In this document: positions 28,541-37,068 of the stretch, one piece after another
How the letters are laid out: the number at the start of each line of letters is the position of its first letter
How positions within the stretch are numbered: the first letter of the stretch is position 1
DNA from: Thermoplasmata archaeon
GTDB lineage: Archaea > Thermoplasmatota > Thermoplasmata > Lutacidiplasmatales > UBA184
DNA length: 51,477 bases
Direction of reading: 5' to 3'
Assembly (NCBI GenBank): GCA_021823345.1
Contig: JAKAOF010000009.1
Location: 1 to 51,477 of the forward strand
Notes under the pieces: model-generated
The model's database searches: none
What the model saw: the letters and a program-made list of their open reading frames with translations, nothing else
Told to the model about the DNA's origin: nothing
Position numbers and translations under genes: made by a program

Positions 28541-28837
28541 TTAGGCGTCGCAGCCACGGCGCTCGGTGACCGCCTCGCAGGTGGAGGACGGGAGCACCTT
28601 CACGCTGCCCGCCTGGGCGAACGGGGCCATGAACTCCTCGACCACCCGCTGCTCCGGCGCCTCGAGAATGAGGTATAGGCGGTGCATGTGGTCCGCCACC
28701 GCCTTCCCGTGGATCGATATGCCGAACTTCTTCGCATTGGCCTCGGATAGGTGCTGCAACAGCATCGCCCCCATTCGAGGGTCCCGCGCGGGACAGTGGT
28801 CCGCGGGGTGTTCATGTTCCGCTACGAAGAGCGCCAT
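28541..28837 (-). CDS. Small conserved His/Cys-containing protein of unknown function
   Basis: MALFVAEHEHPADHCPARDPRMGAMLLQHLSEANAKKFGISIHGKAVADHMHRLYLILEAPEQRVVEEFMAPFAQAGSVKVLPSSTCEAV; internal start of ORF 28541..29023. Confidence 0.6.
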   Translation of the reverse strand: MALFVAEHEHPADHCPARDPRMGAMLLQHLSEANAKKFGISIHGKAVADHMHRLYLILEAPEQRVVEEFMAPFAQAGSVKVLPSSTCEAVTERRGCDA

Positions 28838-29071
28838 CCGCGCCAAATTGGGGAGGGCCGTATATGAACCCTGTGTCGGTGATGCGAAGAATACTTCGCG
28901 TCCGAAAAGGGCCGGCGGGGAGCGTTCCGGAAGCGCATTGTCGTCCGCTCCCCACACCGTTAAGTACCGTCTCACCGTAGATACCTTTCTTAGTTTTCCC
29001 ATGGGGAATCTTCTTACGGACATATATGGCCGGAAGGCAGAACGTCCCTTCGGGCTACGTCGCTCGGATGC

Positions 29072-31378
29072 ATGAACTCCCTGGGATTCTGGATCGTGCT
29101 GTTATTGCCCCTCGTGGCCGGGGTCCTCGTGCTCCTGGGGTCCTCCCTACGATGGATCGTGGACTCCCTCCTTGCGCGTCGATGGGACCAGGCATTCCAT
29201 GGGGAGGGCCCGGTGGAGGAGCGGCTCATCTTCGATCTTGCGCTGGGCACCGCCGCCATCCCGGTGTTGTTCCTCTTCGCCAACGTGGCGGGAGTACCCT
29301 TCGTCTACCCGCTGGCCTACCTCCTGCTCGCCTTCCTTGCCGTGACGAGCCTCGCGCGGGTCTACTTCGTCCGGCGGGAGCTGGTGCGGAAGGCGCGGGA
29401 TACCCTCCGGTCCCGTCGCATCGAGCTCGCCGTGCTCCTCGGAGCGTTGGTTCTGTCGGTCAGCCTGCGGGTCGCCCCGTACTGGGATGCCTACGTCTAC
29501 GCCGGGGATGATATCCGCGCCTACAGTTTGCTCGCCGAGTCGATACTGACCCAGGGCCGGCTCCCCACCAGCTGGGGGTTCGCAGCACTGCCTTCGTGGA
29601 GCTCGGGGACCGACTACCACCTCGCGTTCACCGGGAGCGAGGCCGTCTTCGCGTTCTTCGGGACCTGGGTTCCCCTCGACCTCCCCCAGCTGGCCTCGGC
29701 GATCACCCTCATCTTCAGCTCGCTCTTTTTCGCGGCGATCTTCCTCTGCGCCCGGAGGCTCCTTCCGGGACTGCCGCGGGAAGGCGTGCTCGTCGCCTCG
29801 GTCATCGGGGCGATCTCCCCCTATCCCCTCCTGTTTGACGAGTGGGGCGCCATCGACGAGACGATGGGGTGGGTCGTGCTCCTCGCCGCCCTCACCGTCC
29901 TGGCGACTGTGCCCCGGAGCCGGTCCCTGGCCGGGCGCGACATCGTGGCCGGGGCGGTCCTCCTCGCCGGTCTCGTCCTGATCTCGCCGATCGACGGGGT
30001 CTTCGCCGTGCTTTTCCTCGGATGTTTCCTGATCTCCCGGATCGTCGTGAGGGCGGGGATCCGCACCGCCCTCAAGGTCCTCGCGGCGCAGGTAGTGGGT
30101 GCGGCCATCCTGATCGCGCCCCTGGCGGTGTTCGTCGCGCGGATCGCCTTCGGGGGCGTGTCGGCCGGCCCGGACTCGGCCGGGGTCGCTGCCTTCCAGG
30201 CCTATCCGATATTCCAACCGGGGAACCTTTCGGACTCCCTCTTCCGGCTCATCACCTTGCTCACCCTCACCTGGACGCTCGTCCCGTTGGTCCTGCTCGG
30301 CCTGTTCGGCTTCGTGGTCCTGGTCGTGGTCCGACGCACGACCCCGGGGGTCCTGGCGCTCGCGCTCTGGGCGGGCGCGCTCTTTCTCCTCAACGAGAAC
30401 GGGCCGAACGGGCTCTTCCTCCTCCATTACCCGGAGTGGAACTTCGTGTTTCCCGACCGTCCGGCGAACCTTCTCTTCGTGCCCGTTTCCATCGGGGCCG
30501 GCTTCCTCGTCGGTTCCTTGCTCGTGCGCTCGCGCGTTCCCCGCGCGGCGGCGATCGCACCCCAACTGCCGTCGCGACGCCGGTGGGTGCTCCGGAGGTC
30601 CGCCCAAGCGGGAGTTGTCGTGGCCCTGGTGCTCTGCCTCGTCTCGGTGAACGGGCTCTTCGAGGACAACGCGGCCCGGGTCGCCAACGGGACCTCGCTC
30701 ACCCTGAACGACGTCGCGGCCTTCGACTGGATCGACTCCCATGTTCCCTCGGGAAGCACGATCGTCGTCAACTGGGGAGACAGTGGCACGTGGCTTCCCG
30801 AGTTCGCCCACGACCGAGTCTTTCCGTACTACGAGGTCACCAGCAACGCGAGCGTGCTCACCGCGTACAACGTCATGATCGCGGGCCTTCTGGCCTCGGC
30901 CGCCCCGAACTTCACGGCGTATTCCTCGCTCGGGGCCGATTACAACTTTTCCTATGCCTTCCTCGGAGCGCGCCCCCAGTTCTACGAGGCGGGCCCGCTC
31001 TACGGTTCCAATTTCGAGGACCCGCCGTCCGCGGGAAGCTACGTCCTCCGCATGAGCCCCGGGGTGACCGAGGCGGCCAATGGCACGGTCGCGCTCTCGG
31101 GAAGTGGCGAGAACGTGACCCTTCGCGGTCCCCTCGCGCTCGCACTGACCGTGGCCCAAGGGGGAACGGTTTCCGTCCGGACGTTGGCGGTCCCCGTGGG
31201 AATGGACCTGCGCTACACGCTCGAGCCTTCGTCCGGGAGCCCGGCCCAGGCATGGCTTGCGGTCGAGCCCCTCGGATCCCTCGTGTTCTCGAGCGGAGGG
31301 TCGCTCGTCTTCCAGCTCAATCCGGGGTTCTTCTCCCCCGCCTGTTCCACCGAGGGCGCTTCGGCCGTGTGCTTCTAG
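29072..31378 (+). CDS. Large polytopic membrane protein (GT-C glycosyltransferase-like)
   Basis: More than ten hydrophobic segments, luminal acidic motif YAGDDIRAYSLLAES, soluble C-terminal part with NWGDSGTWLPEFAHDRVFPYYEV. Fold assignment tentative. Confidence 0.5.
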   Translation: MNSLGFWIVLLLPLVAGVLVLLGSSLRWIVDSLLARRWDQAFHGEGPVEERLIFDLALGTAAIPVLFLFANVAGVPFVYPLAYLLLAFLAVTSLARVYFVRRELVRKARDTLRSRRIELAVLLGALVLSVSLRVAPYWDAYVYAGDDIRAYSLLAESILTQGRLPTSWGFAALPSWSSGTDYHLAFTGSEAVFAFFGTWVPLDLPQLASAITLIFSSLFFAAIFLCARRLLPGLPREGVLVASVIGAISPYPLLFDEWGAIDETMGWVVLLAALTVLATVPRSRSLAGRDIVAGAVLLAGLVLISPIDGVFAVLFLGCFLISRIVVRAGIRTALKVLAAQVVGAAILIAPLAVFVARIAFGGVSAGPDSAGVAAFQAYPIFQPGNLSDSLFRLITLLTLTWTLVPLVLLGLFGFVVLVVVRRTTPGVLALALWAGALFLLNENGPNGLFLLHYPEWNFVFPDRPANLLFVPVSIGAGFLVGSLLVRSRVPRAAAIAPQLPSRRRWVLRRSAQAGVVVALVLCLVSVNGLFEDNAARVANGTSLTLNDVAAFDWIDSHVPSGSTIVVNWGDSGTWLPEFAHDRVFPYYEVTSNASVLTAYNVMIAGLLASAAPNFTAYSSLGADYNFSYAFLGARPQFYEAGPLYGSNFEDPPSAGSYVLRMSPGVTEAANGTVALSGSGENVTLRGPLALALTVAQGGTVSVRTLAVPVGMDLRYTLEPSSGSPAQAWLAVEPLGSLVFSSGGSLVFQLNPGFFSPACSTEGASAVCF

Positions 31379-31479
31379 GGCGGCCGTCGAAGGTCGCCCC
31401 CCGGAAAGGAGTTGGGGACCCCGCAAAACGTAATAGATGCCGCCGGCTCCGTCCCGACGGGAGCGACGCGAACACGACT

Positions 31480-32541
31480 ATGGACCTCGCGCAAGGACCG
31501 CACGTTCTGACCTGGGAACTCACCCGAGCTTGTGGGCTCAAATGCCGGCACTGCCGCGCGAATGCGATCCCCAAGCGCAATTCCCGCGAGCTCAGCCTAC
31601 CCGAGGTCCTCGAGGTCCTGGATGACATCGCCACCCGGTTCTCCCCGCCACCCCTCATGGTCTTCACGGGGGGCGATCCCCTGGAGCGCTCCGACCTTTC
31701 CGACATCCTCCGGGCCAGCGTGGCGCGGGGGCTCCACACCGCGGTCTCCCCCAGCGTCACGCCGCTGCTCACGAAGAAGGTCCTCGAGGAGTGGAAGGCC
31801 ATCGGAGTGAAGACGGTCTCGATCAGCATCGACGGACCTTCGGCGGAGGTGCACGACGGGTTCCGCCGGGTCGACGGCACCTTCCGAGATTCCCTGGCCC
31901 GGGCCCGAGAGGTCCGCGAGCTCGGCATGTCGCTCCAGGTGAACACCTCCGTCTGCGGGGAGACCCTGGCCGGGATGCCGGCGATGGGCGACCTCGTGAA
32001 GGTGCTCGGGGTCACCAGTTGGGAAGTGTTCTTCGTGGTCCCCACCGGGCGGGGCCGGGTGCTCCCGAAGCTTACCGCTCCCGAGACGGAGTCGACCCTC
32101 CAGTGGCTCGCGCAGTACTCCCAGACGGTGTCCTTCCGGGTCACCTCGATCGCGGCGCCGCAGTACCGTCGGCTCATCCTGGAGAACGTTCCGGGGGCCC
32201 CGTACCCCAAGTTCCCCGCGATCCGGGAAGCCCAAGGGTTCGCGTTCATCGACCATTTGGGCGAGGTCTGCCCGAGCGGCTACCTCCCCGTCCCGGCCGG
32301 CAACGTCCGCCGGAGCCCGCTCTCCACCATCTACCGGGAGTCGGCCCTGTTCCGCCAGCTCCGCGACCCGGACCTCCTCCGGGGACGGTGCGGCGCCTGC
32401 GAGTACAAGCGGATCTGTGGAGGCTCGCGGGCGCGGGCTTACGCGGTGACCGGCGACCTCCAGGGGGAGGATCCCGCGTGCCCCCATGTCCCCGAAGGCG
32501 CGCCGGAGCGCCCGCTCACGGTCCTGCCCGTCCACGCCTGA
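31480..32541 (+). CDS. Radical SAM protein with SPASM-like C-terminus, AhbD/NirJ-related
   Basis: LTWELTRACGLKCRHCRA (CxxxCxxC), MVFTGGDPLERSDL, ISIDGPSAEVHDGFR, C-terminal CGACEYKRICGGSRARAYAVTGDLQGEDPACPHVP as in heme-related radical SAM proteins. Start ATG 31480 inside ORF 29842..32541. Confidence 0.8.
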   Translation: MDLAQGPHVLTWELTRACGLKCRHCRANAIPKRNSRELSLPEVLEVLDDIATRFSPPPLMVFTGGDPLERSDLSDILRASVARGLHTAVSPSVTPLLTKKVLEEWKAIGVKTVSISIDGPSAEVHDGFRRVDGTFRDSLARAREVRELGMSLQVNTSVCGETLAGMPAMGDLVKVLGVTSWEVFFVVPTGRGRVLPKLTAPETESTLQWLAQYSQTVSFRVTSIAAPQYRRLILENVPGAPYPKFPAIREAQGFAFIDHLGEVCPSGYLPVPAGNVRRSPLSTIYRESALFRQLRDPDLLRGRCGACEYKRICGGSRARAYAVTGDLQGEDPACPHVPEGAPERPLTVLPVHA

Positions 32542-32618
32542 TCCCCCTCCAGGCCGTACGCATGTTCCACCGGCGCCCGCCTTCTTCCGTTATATAGAGC
32601 CCCAATCTTCCCCCGAGC

Positions 32619-35600
32619 ATGCGAAGGCTCCGCACATTGGCGGTCGTGGGCCTCCTCGCGCTCTTGCTCCTCCTTCCGGGTAGCCTCTTGGGCGGGACGA
32701 GCGCGCGCCCCGCGCCCTCCCCGGTGCGGGCGACGCACCCCCTGGCTCCCGGGTCCGGATCGAGCGCCCCGGCCGGGGAACTGCGCTCCACCTACCCCGT
32801 GACCTTCCTGGAGTACGGGTTGCCGGCCGGGACCAACTGGACGGTCGACCTCAACGGCACCTCCGCCTCTTCCGCGGCGGGGATCACCTTCAGCATGCCG
32901 AACGGAAGCTATTCGTTCTCCGTTTCCACGATCGCGGGGTACAGCGACGACCCCGCTTCGGGGAACCTGCTCGTGGCCGGTGCTGCGGTGGAACAACCGG
33001 TGCACTTCGTGGCCGCCGTCGTGGGCAACACCCTGTCGCTCTACAACAACACGCTCCTCCCCGGCAACGCATCGGCCCAGAGCGGGATCCAACCCCTCGC
33101 CCTGACCGTGGATTCTGCCCAGGATGAGCTCTTCGTGGACGATTACTCCACGTCGAACGTGGCGATCGCCAACCTGACGACCGGCCTCGTCACCGGCTAC
33201 ATCCCCCTCTCGGGAAGCCCCTGCGGGATCGCGCTGGACAACCTGACGGGGATGCTCTACGTCTCCATCGTGACCCGCGGCACGGTCGCGGTGGTGGATC
33301 CCGCCACCGACGCGGTGACCAGTTACCTGCGCGTGGGGCTCTCCCCCTGCTCCATCGCCTACGATCCGGTGAACCAGTTCGTCTACGTGGCCGACACCGG
33401 AAGCAACCAGATCTCGGTGATCAATGCGACGAGCGATCTCCTTCAGACGTCCATCGCATTCAACTCCTCCAAGGCCGTGTCGGTCGATCCCGCCTCGGGG
33501 AACATCTACGCGATCGCTTCCACCCCGGCGACCCTGGCCGTGATCAGCCCTTCGACGGAGAAGGTCACCCTGTCCGTGGGCGCGCCGGCGAGCCCCAGTG
33601 CCCTCGTCTTCGATCCGCATGCCCATGAGGTCTTCGTCGCGAGCTCCTCGCTCGGCCTCGTGCGGGCCTACTCGGTGACGGTCCTCCAGCCGGTCGCCAA
33701 CATCAGCGTCGGATCCGACCCCTTCGCCCTTTCCTACGACCCGCAGAACTTCGCGGTCTACTGCGCGAACTACGGTTCGAACAACGTCTCCCGCATCTTG
33801 CTCAGCACGGTGAGCGCCACCATCCCCGCCGGGGCGAATCCCGACGGGGCGGCCGTGGACTCCGCCACGGGAATGATCTACATCGCCAACCGGGGCACCG
33901 CCAACGTGACCGAGATCGGTTCGGCAACGAACCGCTCCTCGGGAGACATCGTGACCGGGCTGGCCCCGGAGGCTTCCGCGCTGGACGCGGCGGATGGCAA
34001 CCTCGTGATCGCGGACGCCGCGACCGGTTCCCTCACGCTCGTGAACGCCACCTCCTGGAAGGTGGTGGGCTCGGTCCCCGTCGGTTCCGATCCGGATGCC
34101 GTCCTCTACTCCGGCGGTTCGAAGCAGGTCGTGGTGGCGAATGCCGGCTCCGACAATCTCACCATCCTGAACGCCCGGACGCTGGCCCTGGTCAAGAGCC
34201 TCCCGGTGGGAGCGGATCCCTCTTCGATCGCCTATGATGCCCCGGCCGCCATGGTCTATGTCACGAACACGCTCTCCGGCAACGTGTCGAAGGTGAACCT
34301 CACCTGCGACTGCATGTCGCCCAGCATGACGACGGGCGGTGCGCCGTATCCCGCGTTCTTCGACGCGGTGAACGGGGACCTCTACGTGGGCGGCGTCGTC
34401 CCCAGCGAGCTCACGGTGTACGGGTCCTCGGGCGGTCCCCTCGCCAACATCTCGGTGGGCGCGGAACCCTCCGCCATCGCGACGGACCCCAGTACGGGAT
34501 ACCTCTATGTCGCCAATTTCGCCTCGAACTCGGTCACCGTGGTCAACGCGTCCTCCCAATCGGACGTCACGAGCCTAGCCGTGAGCGCGGGACCGGATGC
34601 CCTCGCGTTCGACCCGGCGACCGACGGGGTCTACGTCGCGGACCTCTCCTCCAACAGCCTTTCGGTGATCTCGAGCCGCGGGCTGACGCTGCAAGGGACC
34701 CTTGCCCTCAACAACAATGCTCCCACCTCCGTGACCCTCCTCGCTGGCGGTAGCACGCTCGCCGTCACGGACGAGCTCTCCGGAGCCGTGTCCTTCGTGC
34801 AGGGCATACCTCTCCCCGAGGTCTTCCCCGAGTCCTTCACCGAGTCCGGGCTCCCGGCCGGGACCTCCTGGTCGGTCGCCGTCGAGGGGACCTCGGTCTC
34901 CGCGGCGACCCCGACGATCACCTTCACCCTTCAGAACGGAACGTACTACTACGACATCGGCTCGGTCGCCGGCTTCACGGCCCTTCCCACGGCCGGGGAC
35001 CTTTCGGTCCACGGTTCGGCCCAGAAGATCTCCGTGGCCTACTCCAAGGTCATCCTTCGCTACCAGGTCACGTTCAAGGAGAGCGGGTTGCCCACCGGGA
35101 CGAACTGGTCCGTGGACCTGAACGGCACCGCGTCCTCCTCGACGTCCGCTTCCGTCTCCTTCTCGGTGCCGAGCGGGAACTATAGCTATGCGGTGCAAAG
35201 CGCCCTCGGCTACGGTCCCTCGCCGCGATCCGGAACGGTCACGGTCCAGAAGAGCACGTTGGCGGTGGCGGTCGTCTACACGCTCCCGAAGTACAACGTG
35301 TCCTTCGTCGCCCAGGGAAAGCCCGATGGGGTCTCCTGGTCGGTCACCTTTGACGGCACGTCGGTGTCGCTCAATACGAGCCAGATCGCTTTCACCGGGA
35401 CCCGGGCCCTCGTCAATGGGAGCTATCCCTTCGTGATCTCGCGCGTGGCGGGCTTCCATGTGACCCCCTCGTCCGGGACCCTGAACGTGAACGGTTCGTC
35501 CCTCGTGGAGAACATCACCTTCTCTCCCGCGCTCTTCTCGGTCACGTTCTACCAGAGCGGCCTCACCGCGCGCATGAACTGGTCGGTGACCTTGAACGGC

Positions 35601-36017
35601 CTCACGGAGCACGGTGGCGCGTTCTCGGGCATCGCCTTCACGCTCCCCAACGGGACGTTCGATTACACGGTGGCCTCGGAGTCCGGGTACACCCGCCTTC
35701 CATCGGGAGGGATGGTCTCGGTGAACGGGGCGTCCCAGGTCCTGCACATCGCCTTCCTCAAACCGTCGACGTTTGGATTCGCCGCGTTGCTCGTCTCCCC
35801 GATCTTCTACGGGGCCATCATCGCCGGGGTCCTGATCGTCGGTGTCTTCGCCTATTATGCGCTCCGCCGGAAGCGGCCCTCCTCGGGAACCGACTCGGAG
35901 GAGGAGTCCGAGGCGGGGTCGGACGAAGAGGCCCCCCCGGAGCCGGAGCCAGCCCCGGAGGAAGCGGAACCGGCGGAGCCCGCGGCCCTGCCCGAACCGA
36001 AGCAGGACGAACCATGA
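32619..36017 (+). CDS. Surface protein: signal peptide, YVTN-type beta-propeller flanked by ESGLPxGTxW repeats, TM anchor, acidic tail
   Basis: Propeller units such as YDPVNQFVYVADTGSNQISVINATS and DSATGMIYIANRGTANVTEIG; repeats FTESGLPAGTSWSVAVEGT, FKESGLPTGTNWSVDLNGT; TM PIFYGAIIAGVLIVGVFAYYALRRKR; tail EPEPAPEEAEPAEPAALPEPKQDEP. Confidence 0.75.
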   Translation: MRRLRTLAVVGLLALLLLLPGSLLGGTSARPAPSPVRATHPLAPGSGSSAPAGELRSTYPVTFLEYGLPAGTNWTVDLNGTSASSAAGITFSMPNGSYSFSVSTIAGYSDDPASGNLLVAGAAVEQPVHFVAAVVGNTLSLYNNTLLPGNASAQSGIQPLALTVDSAQDELFVDDYSTSNVAIANLTTGLVTGYIPLSGSPCGIALDNLTGMLYVSIVTRGTVAVVDPATDAVTSYLRVGLSPCSIAYDPVNQFVYVADTGSNQISVINATSDLLQTSIAFNSSKAVSVDPASGNIYAIASTPATLAVISPSTEKVTLSVGAPASPSALVFDPHAHEVFVASSSLGLVRAYSVTVLQPVANISVGSDPFALSYDPQNFAVYCANYGSNNVSRILLSTVSATIPAGANPDGAAVDSATGMIYIANRGTANVTEIGSATNRSSGDIVTGLAPEASALDAADGNLVIADAATGSLTLVNATSWKVVGSVPVGSDPDAVLYSGGSKQVVVANAGSDNLTILNARTLALVKSLPVGADPSSIAYDAPAAMVYVTNTLSGNVSKVNLTCDCMSPSMTTGGAPYPAFFDAVNGDLYVGGVVPSELTVYGSSGGPLANISVGAEPSAIATDPSTGYLYVANFASNSVTVVNASSQSDVTSLAVSAGPDALAFDPATDGVYVADLSSNSLSVISSRGLTLQGTLALNNNAPTSVTLLAGGSTLAVTDELSGAVSFVQGIPLPEVFPESFTESGLPAGTSWSVAVEGTSVSAATPTITFTLQNGTYYYDIGSVAGFTALPTAGDLSVHGSAQKISVAYSKVILRYQVTFKESGLPTGTNWSVDLNGTASSSTSASVSFSVPSGNYSYAVQSALGYGPSPRSGTVTVQKSTLAVAVVYTLPKYNVSFVAQGKPDGVSWSVTFDGTSVSLNTSQIAFTGTRALVNGSYPFVISRVAGFHVTPSSGTLNVNGSSLVENITFSPALFSVTFYQSGLTARMNWSVTLNGLTEHGGAFSGIAFTLPNGTFDYTVASESGYTRLPSGGMVSVNGASQVLHIAFLKPSTFGFAALLVSPIFYGAIIAGVLIVGVFAYYALRRKRPSSGTDSEEESEAGSDEEAPPEPEPAPEEAEPAEPAALPEPKQDEP
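34830..35760 (+). repeat. Four tandem FxESGLPxGTxWSV-type domains (a fifth lies N-terminal to the propeller)
   Basis: ESFTESGLPAGTSWSVAVEG, VTFKESGLPTGTNWSVDLNG, VSFVAQGKPDGVSWSVTFDG, VTFYQSGLTARMNWSVTLNG; N-terminal copy VTFLEYGLPAGTNWTVDLNG. Boundaries approximate. Confidence 0.7.
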
Positions 36018-36099
36018 CCCGGAGCGCGGACGCTCCCCGGGATGGACCGGCACGCCCCGTCCCCCCGCCCCCGACCTAGCGGGTCTTACCGGAGGGAAC

Positions 36100-37065
36100 A
36101 TGGGGAGGGTGAGCGACGTCGTGCTCCTCGCCCACGGAGCGGCCACCCGGCAGGAGGAGGTCGAACCCTACTACCGGCATATCCGCGGGGACCTGCCGAC
36201 GGACCCCGTGGTCCTGTCCAACCTGGAGGCGCATTATCGCGCGATCGGCGGGGGCTCCCCGTTCAACAAGATCACCGAGGAGACCGCACAGCGCCTGCAG
36301 GAGGAGCTGACCCGGCGACACGGGGCGGGAAGCTACCGCGTGCACCACGCCTACCGGCATGTGCCCCCGTTTGCCGAGGAAGTCCTTCCTCGCCTCGCGG
36401 GTTCCGCCGAAGTGCCGATCCTCGCGCTCCCCATGGCCCCGCACGCTTCCCGGTTCCTCGAGCACGGGTACCGGGGGGCGCTCGAGGCGGCCCGATCCGC
36501 CTCCTCCCATCCGAACCCGATCCGGTTCGCGGGCGCGTGGTTCCGGGAACCGGACCTGGTGCGCTTCTGGGCCCGGTCGCTGCGTCGAGCGCGGGAGCGC
36601 CTCCCGCCCGAAGCTAAGGGGCGGAGCCGGGTGCTCTTCTCGGCGCATAGCCTTCCCCAACGGATGGTCACGGGTACTCCCTATGCCGCGCAACTCGAAG
36701 AGGGGGCGCGGGCCATCGCCGCGGAAGCGGGGATCGACCCGTCGGAGGTCGAGGTCTGCTGGCAGAGTGCGAGCCCGGGCGGCACCGAGCCCTGGGCCGG
36801 ACCCGACCTCTTGGAGATGCTCCCCGGACTGGTCTCCTGCGGCCTCCGTGGCGTGGTCGTCGTCCCCCACGGTTTCCTGTGCGACCATCTCGAGGTACTC
36901 TACGATCTCGACCTCCGGGCCCGGCAGGCCGCGACGGACCTCGGCCTTTCCTTCGCCCGGGCCGAGATGCCCAACAGTGACCCGTTGCTGGTCTCGGCCC
37001 TCGCCCACGTCGTGGAACGATCGGACGAGGCCCCCGAGGCGTCCCCCCACCGCCCTTCCGGGTGA
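36100..37065 (+). CDS. hemH: Ferrochelatase / coproporphyrin ferrochelatase
   Basis: DVVLLAHGAA..., VLSNLEAHYRAIGGGSPFNKITEETAQRLQEEL, LFSAHSLPQRM, CWQSASPGGTEPWAGPDLLEML, VVVVPHGFLCDHLEVLYDLD. Start ATG 36100 inside ORF 35842..37065. Confidence 0.92.
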   Translation: MGRVSDVVLLAHGAATRQEEVEPYYRHIRGDLPTDPVVLSNLEAHYRAIGGGSPFNKITEETAQRLQEELTRRHGAGSYRVHHAYRHVPPFAEEVLPRLAGSAEVPILALPMAPHASRFLEHGYRGALEAARSASSHPNPIRFAGAWFREPDLVRFWARSLRRARERLPPEAKGRSRVLFSAHSLPQRMVTGTPYAAQLEEGARAIAAEAGIDPSEVEVCWQSASPGGTEPWAGPDLLEMLPGLVSCGLRGVVVVPHGFLCDHLEVLYDLDLRARQAATDLGLSFARAEMPNSDPLLVSALAHVVERSDEAPEASPHRPSG

Positions 37066-37068
37066 TCC

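Noticed and set aside
29147-31426. 759-aa minus-strand ORF opposite the GT-C-like gene, and similar long antisense ORFs (e.g. 36076..38328, 32439..34559, 34575..36146, 21450..23549, 39409..41055, 13640..14899, 5342..6487)
   Set aside because: Low-complexity R/G/P/H/D/E-rich translations without family motifs, antisense to well-supported genes; expected artefacts of high GC.
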